From NCBI RefSeq assembly GCF_039982735.1, contig NZ_JBDWXV010000015.1, positions 1-64,000 of the forward strand: a DNA stretch of 64,000 nucleotides, given 5' to 3'. Source of the DNA: Saccharospirillum sp039982735 (GTDB lineage Bacteria > Pseudomonadota > Gammaproteobacteria > Pseudomonadales > Natronospirillaceae). The notes under the pieces were generated by a model that had not been told where the DNA came from, did not search any database, and saw only the letters and a list, made by a program, of their open reading frames with translations. This document shows, piece after piece, positions 37,655 through 46,032 of the stretch; positions within the stretch are counted from its first letter, which is position 1; the number at the start of each line of letters is the position of its first letter. The position numbers and the translations under genes were made by a program.

Positions 37655-38145
37655 TGGGCTGTAACGTGTGCACCCGTCTGCTTGAGGCCCTGGTGTTCAT
37701 GCTCCTGCTGAACCTCGGCCCGGTTTTGGCCGAAGACGACTGGGGAGAATGGGACGACCTGCCCGACAACCTGCTTGAATCGCAAAACGATGTTCGTTCA
37801 CTGGAAGATCTGTCGCAGCAACTGGACCAGTTGATTGCCGACCGGGCCGGCGCTTCAGGGTCCACTCAGGAGCGTCTGCTGGAGCGTTGGCTAAGCCAGC
37901 TTGCCCCCGGTGAACGTGAATCGCTGTCGCTCGATACGCTGCTGTCGCTGCCGGAAGACTGGACCGATGATCAGTTTGAAACCTGGTATGAATCACTGGG
38001 TGAAGACCCCGGGGTCAATAGCATCGACGACGATCTTGATGACGATGATGACGACGACGATCTGGACGATGATACCGAGATGGAAGAAAGCGAAATAGAC
38101 GATGACAGGGATGAAGAGGACGAAGATGACAATGACACTGTTTAA
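37651..38145 (+). CDS. Secreted acidic protein with Asp-rich tail
   Basis: 164 residues. Signal peptide (ALVFMLLLNLGPVLA) with cleavage near residue 27. A helical middle (SLEDLSQQLDQLIADRAG; TQERLLERWLSQLAPGE) is followed from about residue 125 by a tail of nearly 40 residues made almost wholly of Asp and Glu. I recognise no family. Translationally coupled to the kinase (four-base overlap), and its end overlaps the next gene by 20 bases, so it is locked into the operon. A periplasmic cation-binding accessory to the kinase is a reasonable guess, not shown. Confidence 0.7.
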   Translation: MMGCNVCTRLLEALVFMLLLNLGPVLAEDDWGEWDDLPDNLLESQNDVRSLEDLSQQLDQLIADRAGASGSTQERLLERWLSQLAPGERESLSLDTLLSLPEDWTDDQFETWYESLGEDPGVNSIDDDLDDDDDDDDLDDDTEMEESEIDDDRDEEDEDDNDTV

Positions 38146-39187
38146 GCATCTGCGACCTGCACTGTGGCTGCTGTTATCGCTGCCAGCCATTGCTATCGCT
38201 GAAACCGACTGGTCGGAGGAACTGACCGCCATTCAACAACTGCAGGCCGACGGCAACGTCGTGCAAGCCGTCATCGACCTGGAAGCCCTGCACAGCCAGA
38301 ACCCGACCGCTGCCCGCCTGAAGCTGGAACTGGCGGTGCTATACTTGCAACTGAACCAGCCAGACACCGCCGAACGCTATCTGGCTGACGTTCTGGCCGA
38401 CCCCGACTTACCGGTGCGGGTGCGCATCAACACCCAGGTGCTGCTGATACAGGCACAGGAGGCCCAGACAGTAAGCGACTATCAGTTCAGCAGTTATCTG
38501 GAACTCAGTGCCGGGCAGACTGAGCAGACGAACAGTGGCTATGCTCAGGTCGGCGGCCAGGGCCAGCTACTGCTGCCTAAAACCGTGTTCTATTCCACCC
38601 GGCAATCCTACACCGTGCGACCGCTGATTCAGGTGACGGCCTTGTCCCGCTATTACCCGGACAGAACCGATTCGCCCTGGCTTGGGCGACTGGAAGGCGG
38701 GTTTTCGGTGCGCAACCCCAGCGCCATAGTACAACTGACCCTGGGTTTGCAACACGACGACACCCTGGACGGCTGGCTCGGCCGGGCCGCCTTTGCACAA
38801 AGCATGGGGGCGTTTCGGGTACGCCTCGCTCACGATCAGTTCTGGCACGATCAGGGCCTCGAAAGCGACAGTCGCGCGGCACTATCGGCGGCGTTGGGTA
38901 CGCGCAGCCGGGCGAGCCTGTTCTGGGAAGGCGAGCATCGCCGACTGGACGCAAACACCACAACAGACCATGATCTTGGGGTCGGCGTCAGTAGCGACTT
39001 TGCCACCTGGGAGACGGAATTCAACCTGGTGCAATCGCTGACCCGCGACCAGCTTGGTCTGGAGAACCGCATCATCTGGCGAGTTGCACCCGACTGGCGC
39101 CTGCGACTGCGAGTTGATCTTACCGACCTGACTGAGACCGATCCACTGAGCTATGCTGCATCGATCAGCCTGCGATGGACTCCATAG
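38126..39187 (+). CDS. TPR and beta-barrel outer membrane protein
   Basis: 353 residues. Signal peptide (ALWLLLSLPAIAIA), then TPR-like helical repeats at about 28-120 (GNVVQAVIDLEALHSQNPTAARLKLELAVLYLQL). A C-terminal beta-rich domain of alternating hydrophobic and polar strands ends in SISLRWTP. The plan resembles surface-lipoprotein assembly modulators (Slam-type), but it is shorter, and the assignment is tentative. The start at 38126 overlaps the acidic gene by 20 bases. Its position between a kinase and its regulator is unusual for an outer-membrane protein. Confidence 0.7.
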   Translation: MTMTLFKHLRPALWLLLSLPAIAIAETDWSEELTAIQQLQADGNVVQAVIDLEALHSQNPTAARLKLELAVLYLQLNQPDTAERYLADVLADPDLPVRVRINTQVLLIQAQEAQTVSDYQFSSYLELSAGQTEQTNSGYAQVGGQGQLLLPKTVFYSTRQSYTVRPLIQVTALSRYYPDRTDSPWLGRLEGGFSVRNPSAIVQLTLGLQHDDTLDGWLGRAAFAQSMGAFRVRLAHDQFWHDQGLESDSRAALSAALGTRSRASLFWEGEHRRLDANTTTDHDLGVGVSSDFATWETEFNLVQSLTRDQLGLENRIIWRVAPDWRLRLRVDLTDLTETDPLSYAASISLRWTP

Positions 39188-39197
39188 GAACCCGACC

Positions 39198-39944
39198 ATG
39201 ACGTTCTCCCACTCCAGTGACAAAACAACGACCAGCGAACCCGAGGCGAATCAGGCCAGCTATGGCCGACTGGTTCTGGTCGAAGACGATGTTGCCCTGA
39301 GCGATTTGACCCGACAATACCTCACCCGAGAAGGGTTCGAGGTGCAGACCGTCGCCGACGGCCTTCAGGCACCAGACCGTATTCAGGCCTGGGCACCGGA
39401 CCTGGTGATTCTGGACATCATGTTACCGGGACAGGATGGCCTGGAAGTCTGCCGCCAGATCCAGCGTTTTTATCAGGGGCCAATACTGTTTCTGACCGCT
39501 CGTGGCGAATCTCTGGACGAAATTCTCGGGCTTGAACTGGGGGCCGACGATTACCTGACCAAACCTGTCGAACCCCGGGTTCTACTGGCGCGAATTAAGG
39601 CACATCTGCGTCGCAGCCGCCGTATCAAGGCGCCATCGGGCATCAGCGACGGTACCGTGCTCGACTGGCTCAACGTCGATAAACGCAATCTCAAAGTCAC
39701 CTGCCAGGGCCGGGATGTTGAACTGACCCAACCCGAGTTCAACCTGCTGTGCCTGCTATACGATCAGCCTGGCGTGATTCACAGCCGTGATGACATCATG
39801 AAAGCACTGCGCGGCATTGAGTACGATGGGGTATCACGCACAGTAGACATTCTGGTATCCGGCATTCGTCAGAAGCTCGGGCTGGAGAACGCAATACGAA
39901 CCGTGCGGGGCAAGGGTTACCTGCTGGTGGAATCCCCTTTCTGA
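39198..39944 (+). CDS. OmpR-family response regulator, RstA-like
   Basis: 248 residues. The receiver domain (about 20-135) has acidic pocket VEDD, phosphorylated Asp 73 in LVILDIMLPGQDG, and Lys in DYLTKPVEPR. The winged-helix DNA-binding domain is at about 150-245 (LTQPEFNLLCLLYDQPGVIHSRDDIM; RTVDILVSGIRQKLG). The start at 39198 (MTFSHSSD) follows AGGAAC. An N-terminal extension of about 20 polar residues precedes the receiver. Partner of the kinase three genes upstream; the divergent acidic lipoprotein is a likely target (inference). Confidence 0.92.
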   Translation: MTFSHSSDKTTTSEPEANQASYGRLVLVEDDVALSDLTRQYLTREGFEVQTVADGLQAPDRIQAWAPDLVILDIMLPGQDGLEVCRQIQRFYQGPILFLTARGESLDEILGLELGADDYLTKPVEPRVLLARIKAHLRRSRRIKAPSGISDGTVLDWLNVDKRNLKVTCQGRDVELTQPEFNLLCLLYDQPGVIHSRDDIMKALRGIEYDGVSRTVDILVSGIRQKLGLENAIRTVRGKGYLLVESPF

Positions 39945-40024
39945 CCGGGCTACCGTGATGCTGATTTGTCAGCGCCGTGGCATTTTCATAAACTGAGCGG
40001 CCATCCGATCAACCGAGTCGCTCC

Positions 40025-40930
40025 ATGGTTCACGCCATTGCATCACACCTGATGGGCGCTGTTGCTGCCCTGGCCCTGCTGGGCCATACCCTGTTTCTCG
40101 GGGTCTTTCTTTATATCTTTATCCTGCTGCGTTTGTTACTTCAGTTTCCGGCCGGGCAACGCTGGGTAAACCCTTGCATCACTGAAATCGCCGCTCTGTG
40201 GATGGGCGGTATTTTATGGTGGATGCGGCGAATGCAGAAAACCCGTTGGGACATTCAGGGATTAGGCCAGCTCAACCCCAGAGGCTGGTATCTGCTCACC
40301 GTCAATCACCAGTCCTGGGCCGACATTTTTGTGTTATTCCAGGCCTATCACCGCAAGATTCCGCTGCTGAAGTTTTTCATCAAGAAACAAATGGCCCGAA
40401 TTCCTGTGGTCGGACAGGCCTGGTGGGCCCTCGACTTCCCTTTCATGGAGCGTCACTCCAAAGCCTACCTGAAGAAACACCCGGAGAAAGTCGGGCAGGA
40501 TTTGCTGGCCACCCAACGTGCCTGCGAGAAGTTTTCCCAAATGCCGACCAGCGTGGTGAATTTTCTGGAGGGTACCCGCTTTTCACCGCTAAAACACGAG
40601 CAGCAGGCGTCCCCTTTCCAGCATTTGCTCAGGCCCAAGGCCGGCGGCATCGCCTTTACTATCAGGGCGTTGGGCAGCAAATTCAGCGCCCTGACCAACG
40701 TCACCATCGTCTACCCCCAGGGCGTCCCATCGTTTTGGGATCTACTGTGCGGGCGCATGAAGCATGTGATTATGAGAGTTGAAGAAATCGCCATTCCCGA
40801 TCACTTCAGCCGGGGCGATTACCAGAATGACGATGCCCTTCGCCAGGAGGTGCAGGAGTGGGTACAGACCATCTGGGTTAGAAAAGACCGGCTCATGGAC
40901 GCCTGCCTGAGCGATCAACGGCCAAACTAA
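40025..40930 (+). CDS. PlsC-family acyltransferase, YihG-like
   Basis: 301 residues. Two N-terminal membrane segments (about 8-38 and 55-70), then the acyltransferase HX4D motif NHQSWAD near residue 98 and FLEGTRFSP near 180. The lengths between motifs and the FPFMERHSK stretch match the YihG/YihG-like 1-acylglycerol-3-phosphate acyltransferase branch. It would acylate lysophosphatidate at the inner membrane. No strong ribosome site precedes the ATG. 80 bases behind the response-regulator gene; co-transcription is possible but not evident. Confidence 0.88.
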   Translation: MVHAIASHLMGAVAALALLGHTLFLGVFLYIFILLRLLLQFPAGQRWVNPCITEIAALWMGGILWWMRRMQKTRWDIQGLGQLNPRGWYLLTVNHQSWADIFVLFQAYHRKIPLLKFFIKKQMARIPVVGQAWWALDFPFMERHSKAYLKKHPEKVGQDLLATQRACEKFSQMPTSVVNFLEGTRFSPLKHEQQASPFQHLLRPKAGGIAFTIRALGSKFSALTNVTIVYPQGVPSFWDLLCGRMKHVIMRVEEIAIPDHFSRGDYQNDDALRQEVQEWVQTIWVRKDRLMDACLSDQRPN

Positions 40931-40938
40931 CAGGTGGG

Positions 40939-41406
40939 TTAACGCCAGCGTTCGGCCAGGGTGGTGTCACTCTGTCGCGCATCGAGCCAGCGCGAGGTAC
41001 CGTCTGGTCCGGTTTCCTTTTTCCAGAACGGCGCCTCGGTTTTCAGAACGTCCATCACAAAGGCCGCACCGTCAAATGCTGCCTGCCGGTGGGGGCTGCT
41101 GACACCGACAAAGACTATCTGGTCGGCCGGGTGCAAATCGCCCACCCGATGCACGATACGAACCCGGTTCAGCGGCCAGCGCCCGGCCGCCTGCTCTGCC
41201 AGCTGCTGCAGTACCGATTCGGTCATGCCCGGGTAGTGTTCCAGATGGAGGCTGTGAACCGCTTCCCCCTCATTGAGGTCTCGCACCCGGCCAACAAAGA
41301 ACACCACGGCGCCGTCATCGGTATTGTGAGAACAGAGGGCATCGTATTCCACCTGAACGTTAAAATCGTCCGAGCCAACGCGTACGTCTATGGCCGTTGT
41401 TCGCAT
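40939..41406 (-). CDS. moaE: Molybdopterin synthase catalytic subunit
   Basis: 155 residues, full length. Typical MoaE stretches: GAVVFFVGRVRD near residue 32, LHLEHYPGMTES near 53, and the C-terminal KKETGPDGTSRWLDAR, which carries the catalytic lysines. With MoaD it converts precursor Z (cPMP) to molybdopterin. The start follows GGAGG, three bases behind moaD. Last gene of the operon. Confidence 0.96.
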   Translation of the reverse strand: MRTTAIDVRVGSDDFNVQVEYDALCSHNTDDGAVVFFVGRVRDLNEGEAVHSLHLEHYPGMTESVLQQLAEQAAGRWPLNRVRIVHRVGDLHPADQIVFVGVSSPHRQAAFDGAAFVMDVLKTEAPFWKKETGPDGTSRWLDARQSDTTLAERWR

Positions 41407-41409
41407 GAC

Positions 41410-41664
41410 TCAGCCTCCGGTTACGGGTGGAAACAGAGCGACTTCGTCGCCGGGTTGAAGCGCTACATTGGACGAGGTCATGCTCTGGTTCACTGCCGTC
41501 ATCAGCTTACCCTGCAGTGCCGGTTGCCACTGAGGATGCGCCTTGACCAACCAGTCAAGCAGTGCATCGAGGTCGGGCACTACCTCAGCCGGAATGTTGA
41601 GACTGGAGACCCCCAGCTCTTCTCGCAAACGGGCAAAAAACTTTACCTGAACCGGTTCAGACAT
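41410..41664 (-). CDS. moaD: Molybdopterin synthase sulfur carrier
   Basis: 84 residues from the ATG at 41664 (MSEPVQVKFFARLRE), ubiquitin-like, with the required Gly-Gly C terminus (VALFPPVTGG), which is thiocarboxylated before sulfur transfer to precursor Z. The start overlaps the moaC end by 8 bases; longer in-frame starts would lie inside moaC and are not family-like. Confidence 0.95.
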   Translation of the reverse strand: MSEPVQVKFFARLREELGVSSLNIPAEVVPDLDALLDWLVKAHPQWQPALQGKLMTAVNQSMTSSNVALQPGDEVALFPPVTGG

Positions 41665-42148
41665 CAGCAACCTCGTCCGCTGTCCAGTAACCTGTTTTGC
41701 CGCCCTGTTTCTCCAGCACCCGAACGCCTTCAATGCACATGCCCGGGTCGACCGCCTTGACCATGTCAAACAGCGTGAGGGCGGTGACCGACGCGGCGGT
41801 CAGTGCTTCCATCTCGACCCCGGTCTTGCCATCGAGCTTGCACCGGGTTTCGATGCGCACGCGCCCTTGCGCACGCTGCAGTTCAAGCTCGACGCCGATC
41901 TTGCTGAGCATCAGCGGGTGACACAGAGGAATCAGTTGCGACGTCAGTTTGGCGCCCTGAATACCGGCCACCCGGGCCACTCCGAAGATGTCGCCCTTGT
42001 GGTGACCGCCCTGTTCGATCAGCGTCAGCGCGGCCTCGTTCATGGTCACAAAGGCTTCAGCTCTGGCTTCACGCTGCGACACCGCCTTGCCGGAGACATC
42101 GACCATGTTGGCCTCACCCCGGTCGTTCAGGTGACTGAATTCGCTCAT
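41657..42148 (-). CDS. moaC: Cyclic pyranopterin monophosphate synthase
   Basis: 163 residues. The MoaC motifs are HLNDRGEANMVDVSGK at the N terminus, LIPLCHPLMLSKIGVEL near residue 72, and GVEMEALTAASVTALTLFDMVKA near 110. It acts after MoaA to form cPMP. The start overlaps the moaB stop (ATGA). Confidence 0.97.
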   Translation of the reverse strand: MSEFSHLNDRGEANMVDVSGKAVSQREARAEAFVTMNEAALTLIEQGGHHKGDIFGVARVAGIQGAKLTSQLIPLCHPLMLSKIGVELELQRAQGRVRIETRCKLDGKTGVEMEALTAASVTALTLFDMVKAVDPGMCIEGVRVLEKQGGKTGYWTADEVADV

Positions 42149-42681
42149 GAGACCACCGCCTTCAACTGCCCGACGAAATTACAGGGCTTGTGCGTAGAGT
42201 CGAGTTGTTCGCGAATGATGCCTTCCCAGCCGGTTCGGCAGGCGCCAGTTGAACCTGGCAAACAGAACACCAGCGTACCGTTGGCAAGCCCGGCCAGAGC
42301 CCGGCTCTGTACCGTCGAGGTGCCAATTTCCTGATAGGAAAGCTGCCTGAACAGCTCGCCAAAGCCTTCTATGTGCTTATCGAACAGGGGTGCCACGGCT
42401 TCCGGCGTCGAATCACGACCGGTAAAGCCGGTGCCTCCGGTCATCAGTACCACCTGGGCATCGACCGAGGCGATCCAGCGGGACAGGTGGGCCCGCAGTT
42501 GGTATACCTCGTCTTTTTCGATCATCGTTTCAATGACCCGGTGCCCAGCCGCTTCAACGGCGTCTGCCAAGTACTGACCGGAAGTGTCATTGTGCGGGCC
42601 GCGCGTATCAGACACCGTTAGCACCACCACGTTCAGGGCTTGCGACGATGGGTTTGTCTCCGGGTTTATCGGCTTAGTCAC
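42145..42681 (-). CDS. moaB: MoaB/Mog-family molybdenum cofactor protein
   Basis: 178 residues. The molybdopterin-binding fold has VVLTVSDTRGPHNDTSGQYL near residue 18 and the signature VVLMTGGTGFTGRDSTPEAV near 78. It is related to the adenylyltransferase Mog; in many bacteria MoaB is thought to have this activity, though in E. coli it is dispensable. Overlaps mobA by 8 bases. Confidence 0.93.
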   Translation of the reverse strand: MTKPINPETNPSSQALNVVVLTVSDTRGPHNDTSGQYLADAVEAAGHRVIETMIEKDEVYQLRAHLSRWIASVDAQVVLMTGGTGFTGRDSTPEAVAPLFDKHIEGFGELFRQLSYQEIGTSTVQSRALAGLANGTLVFCLPGSTGACRTGWEGIIREQLDSTHKPCNFVGQLKAVVS

Positions 42682-43270
42682 CGGTCTCTCCTCTGGGCAT
42701 GCCTGGCTGTTTGCGCTTCATATCAGGCAGTGCCTGAAACGCAGCCCAGTCTTCAGGCGTATTTAGGTTGAGGCGGTCGCGTTCATCCAAAGGCTCAGTG
42801 AGCCACCGCCCATTAAAATGTGACATCAGTGCACGCAGGGACCTGGGACCATCTGGCTGATTCAGCCAGGTGGCCAGTGTTTCCCGGAGTGCTTCTGTGG
42901 CTGGCACAGCCAGCGGTAGCGGTGCATTGCTGTAAGCCACGGGGAGTGACCCGGCCTTCATGCATTGCGCCAGCCGGCGCAAGCGGTCCAGCGGTAGCGC
43001 GGGCATATCCACCGGTATGACTAGCCAGAATGAGGCTTCAGGGTGGTGCCTCAGTGCGCTGTACAGTCCGGCCAGGGGGCCCCGAAAATCGGGCCAGGCA
43101 TCGGCGATGCCGTCTGGCCCGCTGTGCCAGACCGGCAAGTCGAGTGCGGCCAGACGCTGTTGCTGCCAGTTCAGCAGCGTGGTATCCGCCATCGGCAGCT
43201 GCGCCTTGTCGGTACCCATGCGTCGGCTGCGGCCGCCGGCCAGAATCAGCACGGCCCCCTGTTCAGTCAT
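42674..43270 (-). CDS. mobA: Molybdenum cofactor guanylyltransferase
   Basis: 198 residues. The N-terminal nucleotide-binding loop LILAGGRSRRMGTDKAQL is at about 9-26, followed by GPLAGLYSALRH near 63 and VIPVDMPAL near 84, whose Asp binds magnesium. It transfers GMP from GTP to Moco to make the MGD form used by DMSO-reductase-type enzymes. So the organism probably has such enzymes, although none is in this window. 15 bases behind moaA. Confidence 0.93.
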   Translation of the reverse strand: MTEQGAVLILAGGRSRRMGTDKAQLPMADTTLLNWQQQRLAALDLPVWHSGPDGIADAWPDFRGPLAGLYSALRHHPEASFWLVIPVDMPALPLDRLRRLAQCMKAGSLPVAYSNAPLPLAVPATEALRETLATWLNQPDGPRSLRALMSHFNGRWLTEPLDERDRLNLNTPEDWAAFQALPDMKRKQPGMPRGETGD

Positions 43271-43285
43271 GACTGTCCACCGCCG

Positions 43286-44254
43286 TCAGCCCCCGATGAT
43301 GCTCAAATTCTGGGTGCCACCGGTTTGGCCCTCGTGCAGCAAATGACTCGGCGCCTTGTGCCTGAGCAACGCTGTCAGCTTGTCTTGCAGTTCCGTCGTG
43401 GCCACATGGGGTTGCATCCAGGGGCGAACGTCCAGCCCACCGTCTGAAAACAGACAGAGATGCAGCTTTCCCGTTGAAGAAATGCGCAGCCGGTTGCAAC
43501 TGGAGCAGAAATCCTGACTGTAAGGCATGATCAGGCCAATACGACCCTGATAGTCCGGGTGCCAGAATTCCTCGGCAGGCCCGGCATCCCGGCGCCGCTG
43601 CACGGCTTGCCAGCCTGCGGCGAGCAACTGCTGTTTCACGGTCTGGCCGCTGATGTGATGCTCGCGAAAGAAAGCCGGGTGGTCGCCAGTCTCCATGACC
43701 TCGATAAACCGCAAGGTGACCGGAGTGGTCTTCAGCCAATCCAGAAAGGAAGCCAGTTGATCGGGCAAGCCACGCATCAGCACAGCATTGACCTTGACCG
43801 ACACGCCCTCTGCCAGCGCTGCTTCCAGCCCACGCAGAATTTCCGGCAGGCGGTTATGTCCGGTTATGGAATGAAATTCGGCTGGGTTCAGGCTATCGAT
43901 GGAGACATTCAACTGGTTTAACCCGGCCTGGCGCCAGCGGGCAATACGTTCCGCCAACCGGTAGCCGTTGGTCGTGAGCGCCACGGTCCGGATACCCGGC
44001 GTTTGGGCAGCTGCGCTGATGATCTCCGGCAGATCACGGCGCAGGCCCGGCTCGCCGCCCGTAATACGGACCTTTTCAGTGCCAAGGGCCGCAAAGGCCG
44101 TCAGCGTCTGGCGGATTTCGGGCAACGTCAGGAAAGACTGATCAGGTTTGCCCTGATAGCCATCCGGCAGGCAGTAGGTGCAACGAAAGTTGCACACATC
44201 GGTTACCGAAAGCCGCAGGTAATAGAACCGGCGGCCCATCGCGTCTTCTAACAT
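43286..44254 (-). CDS. moaA: GTP 3',8-cyclase (radical SAM)
   Basis: 322 residues. The N-terminal radical-SAM cluster motif CNFRCTYCLPDG is near residue 17, the SAM-binding ITGGEPGLRRDL near 60, and the C-terminal second cluster ligands CSSCNRLRISSTGKLHLCLF near 257. It makes the first intermediate of Moco synthesis from GTP. The C terminus ends in GG (LSIIGG), as needed for MoaA activity. First gene of moaA-mobA-moaBCDE, with a structured leader immediately upstream. Confidence 0.97.
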   Translation of the reverse strand: MLEDAMGRRFYYLRLSVTDVCNFRCTYCLPDGYQGKPDQSFLTLPEIRQTLTAFAALGTEKVRITGGEPGLRRDLPEIISAAAQTPGIRTVALTTNGYRLAERIARWRQAGLNQLNVSIDSLNPAEFHSITGHNRLPEILRGLEAALAEGVSVKVNAVLMRGLPDQLASFLDWLKTTPVTLRFIEVMETGDHPAFFREHHISGQTVKQQLLAAGWQAVQRRRDAGPAEEFWHPDYQGRIGLIMPYSQDFCSSCNRLRISSTGKLHLCLFSDGGLDVRPWMQPHVATTELQDKLTALLRHKAPSHLLHEGQTGGTQNLSIIGG

Positions 44255-44255
44255 G

Positions 44256-44380
44256 CATCACCTTTCCAAGTCGGGAGGCTGACGCGTTTCCGCGGCAACC
44301 CTGTTGTTCTTCACAGTAGGTGTCGAACAAGGCCCTGGCGTCATATCACACTTGACGTAGACCACCAGGGCTCGGTGGTT
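44256..44380 (-). promoter_or_regulatory. Probable Moco riboswitch before moaA
   Basis: On the reverse strand a stem GCCCTGG/CCAGGGC (44371-44365 with 44338-44332) is extended by CGTCA/TGACG. A GAAA tetraloop closed by CGCG/CGCG lies at 44283-44294, followed by GCCTCCCGACTTGGAAAGG. This GCCTCC...TGGAAAGG end and the GNRA loop agree with the Moco RNA motif as I remember it. The ribosome site GGAAAGGTG lies inside, and a GGTG/CACC outer pairing could mask it. I see no second promoter or gene in 44381-44493. Confidence 0.7.
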
Positions 44381-44493
44381 TGATTTTCAGAGTATTACGC
44401 TGCTTGTTTGTCGCCTCCACTCACTGGGTGAGCGTGTTAATCAGGTTGCTGGAATCATACTCAGGCCACTGCCGGTGCACAATGGCCTTAGTG

Positions 44494-46032
44494 CTACACA
44501 TACTTCAGGCCTTCCTCCAGAGCCTGCTCTGGCGTCATCTCCCTGGGTGGCATGTGCAACCGCTGGCGTACGTCATCGCCCTGGCACGATTCCAGGTGTA
44601 CGTCGAAGCCCCACAGCCGGTGTACGTGCTTGAGCACCTTATCGGCGTCTTTGTCGAGCGGTACGTTATTGTGCCGGGTGTGGCGCAGTGTCAGCGAACG
44701 GTCACCGCGCAAATTAACATCCACGACCTGGATGTTGGGCTCGCGCATGCTCAGGTTGTACTGTTCTGCCAGCATCGCCCGCAGTTTGCGATACCCTTGC
44801 TCGTCGTGGATCGCGCTGATCTCGTACTCGCTCTCGTCTTCATCGTCGTAGACCGCAAACAGATGCATATCGCGCATGACCTTGGGTGACAGGAACTGCT
44901 GAATGAAGCTCTCGTCCTTGAAGTTCTCCATGGCAAAGTGCAACGTATCGAGCCAGTCCTTCCCCGCCAGATCCGGAAACCACTCGCGGTCTTCATCGGT
45001 CGGGTGTTCACAAATGCGTTTGAGATCCCGGTAGATGTTAAAGCCCAGGGTGTAAGGGTTCAGCCCGGAATAGTATTTTGAATCATAGGGCGGCTGGTAC
45101 ACCACGGCGGAATGACTGGCCAGAAACTCCATCATGAAACCTTCGGTGATGTACCCCCGATTGTACATCTCGTTCATCAGGGTGTAGTGCCAAAAGCTGG
45201 CCCAGCCCTCGTTCATCACCTGTGTCTGGCGCTGGGGGTAAAAATACTGGGCCAGTTTGCGCACAATGCGCACCAGCTCACGTTGCCAGGGTTCCAGCAA
45301 GGGGGCATTCTTTTCAATGAAGTACAGGATATTTTCCTGAGGCTCCGACGGGAAGGTGCGACGCTCCTGCTGGGTTTCCTTGCCCTCCGGTACCGGTATG
45401 GTGCGCCACAGCAGGTTCACTTGCTGTTGCTGATAGGCCTCGCGCTCTTCCTGGCGGGAGAGCTCTTCGGCTGCTGAAATCGGGGATGGCCGCTTGTAGC
45501 GGTCAACGCCATAGTTCTGCAGTGCATGGCAGGAATCCAGTATCCGCTCGACCTCACGCACGCCGTAGCGTTCTTCGCACTGGGTCACGTACTGTTTGGC
45601 GAAGACCAGGTAATCGATGATGGCGGTCGCATCTGTCCAGGTTTTGAACAGGTAGTTATTTTTGAAAAACGAATTGTGGCCATAGCAGGCATGGGCAATC
45701 ACCAGTGCCTGCATGGGCATGGTGTTCTCTTCCATTAGATAGGCGATGCACGGGCTGGAATTGATCACGATCTCATAGGCCAGGCCCATAAAGCCACGCT
45801 GATAATTCTGCTGGGTCTGCAGGAACTGCTTGCCATAAGACCAGTGGTGATAGCCCAGTGGCATACCAATGGATGAATAGGCATCCATCATCTGTTCCGA
45901 GCTGATGATCTCGATCTGGTTGGGGTAGGTATCGAGCCGGTATTCCTGGGCGATCTGGCTGATCACCTGATCGTATTCCTGTATCAGCGGGAAAGTCCAT
46001 TCACTGCCGGTCGATATAGGCTTCTGTGTCAT
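44494..46032 (-). CDS. ycgB: SpoVR family protein
   Basis: 512 residues, full length for the YcgB/SpoVR family. Conserved stretches are WTFPLIQEYDQVISQIAQEY near the start, GYHHWSYGKQF near residue 58, CYGHNSFFKNNYLFKTW near 112, and EGWASFWHYTLMNEMY near 280. The molecular function is unsettled. It usually travels with prkA and yeaH in gammaproteobacteria and is part of the stationary-phase/stress response. The start overlaps yeaH by four bases. Confidence 0.95.
   Translation of the reverse strand: MTQKPISTGSEWTFPLIQEYDQVISQIAQEYRLDTYPNQIEIISSEQMMDAYSSIGMPLGYHHWSYGKQFLQTQQNYQRGFMGLAYEIVINSSPCIAYLMEENTMPMQALVIAHACYGHNSFFKNNYLFKTWTDATAIIDYLVFAKQYVTQCEERYGVREVERILDSCHALQNYGVDRYKRPSPISAAEELSRQEEREAYQQQQVNLLWRTIPVPEGKETQQERRTFPSEPQENILYFIEKNAPLLEPWQRELVRIVRKLAQYFYPQRQTQVMNEGWASFWHYTLMNEMYNRGYITEGFMMEFLASHSAVVYQPPYDSKYYSGLNPYTLGFNIYRDLKRICEHPTDEDREWFPDLAGKDWLDTLHFAMENFKDESFIQQFLSPKVMRDMHLFAVYDDEDESEYEISAIHDEQGYRKLRAMLAEQYNLSMREPNIQVVDVNLRGDRSLTLRHTRHNNVPLDKDADKVLKHVHRLWGFDVHLESCQGDDVRQRLHMPPREMTPEQALEEGLKYV

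Noticed and set aside
37995..38130. Tandem DNA repeat or CRISPR-like array from the GAC/GAT runs
   Set aside because: The repetition is simple Asp codon runs inside a signal-peptide-bearing gene, with no spacer structure.
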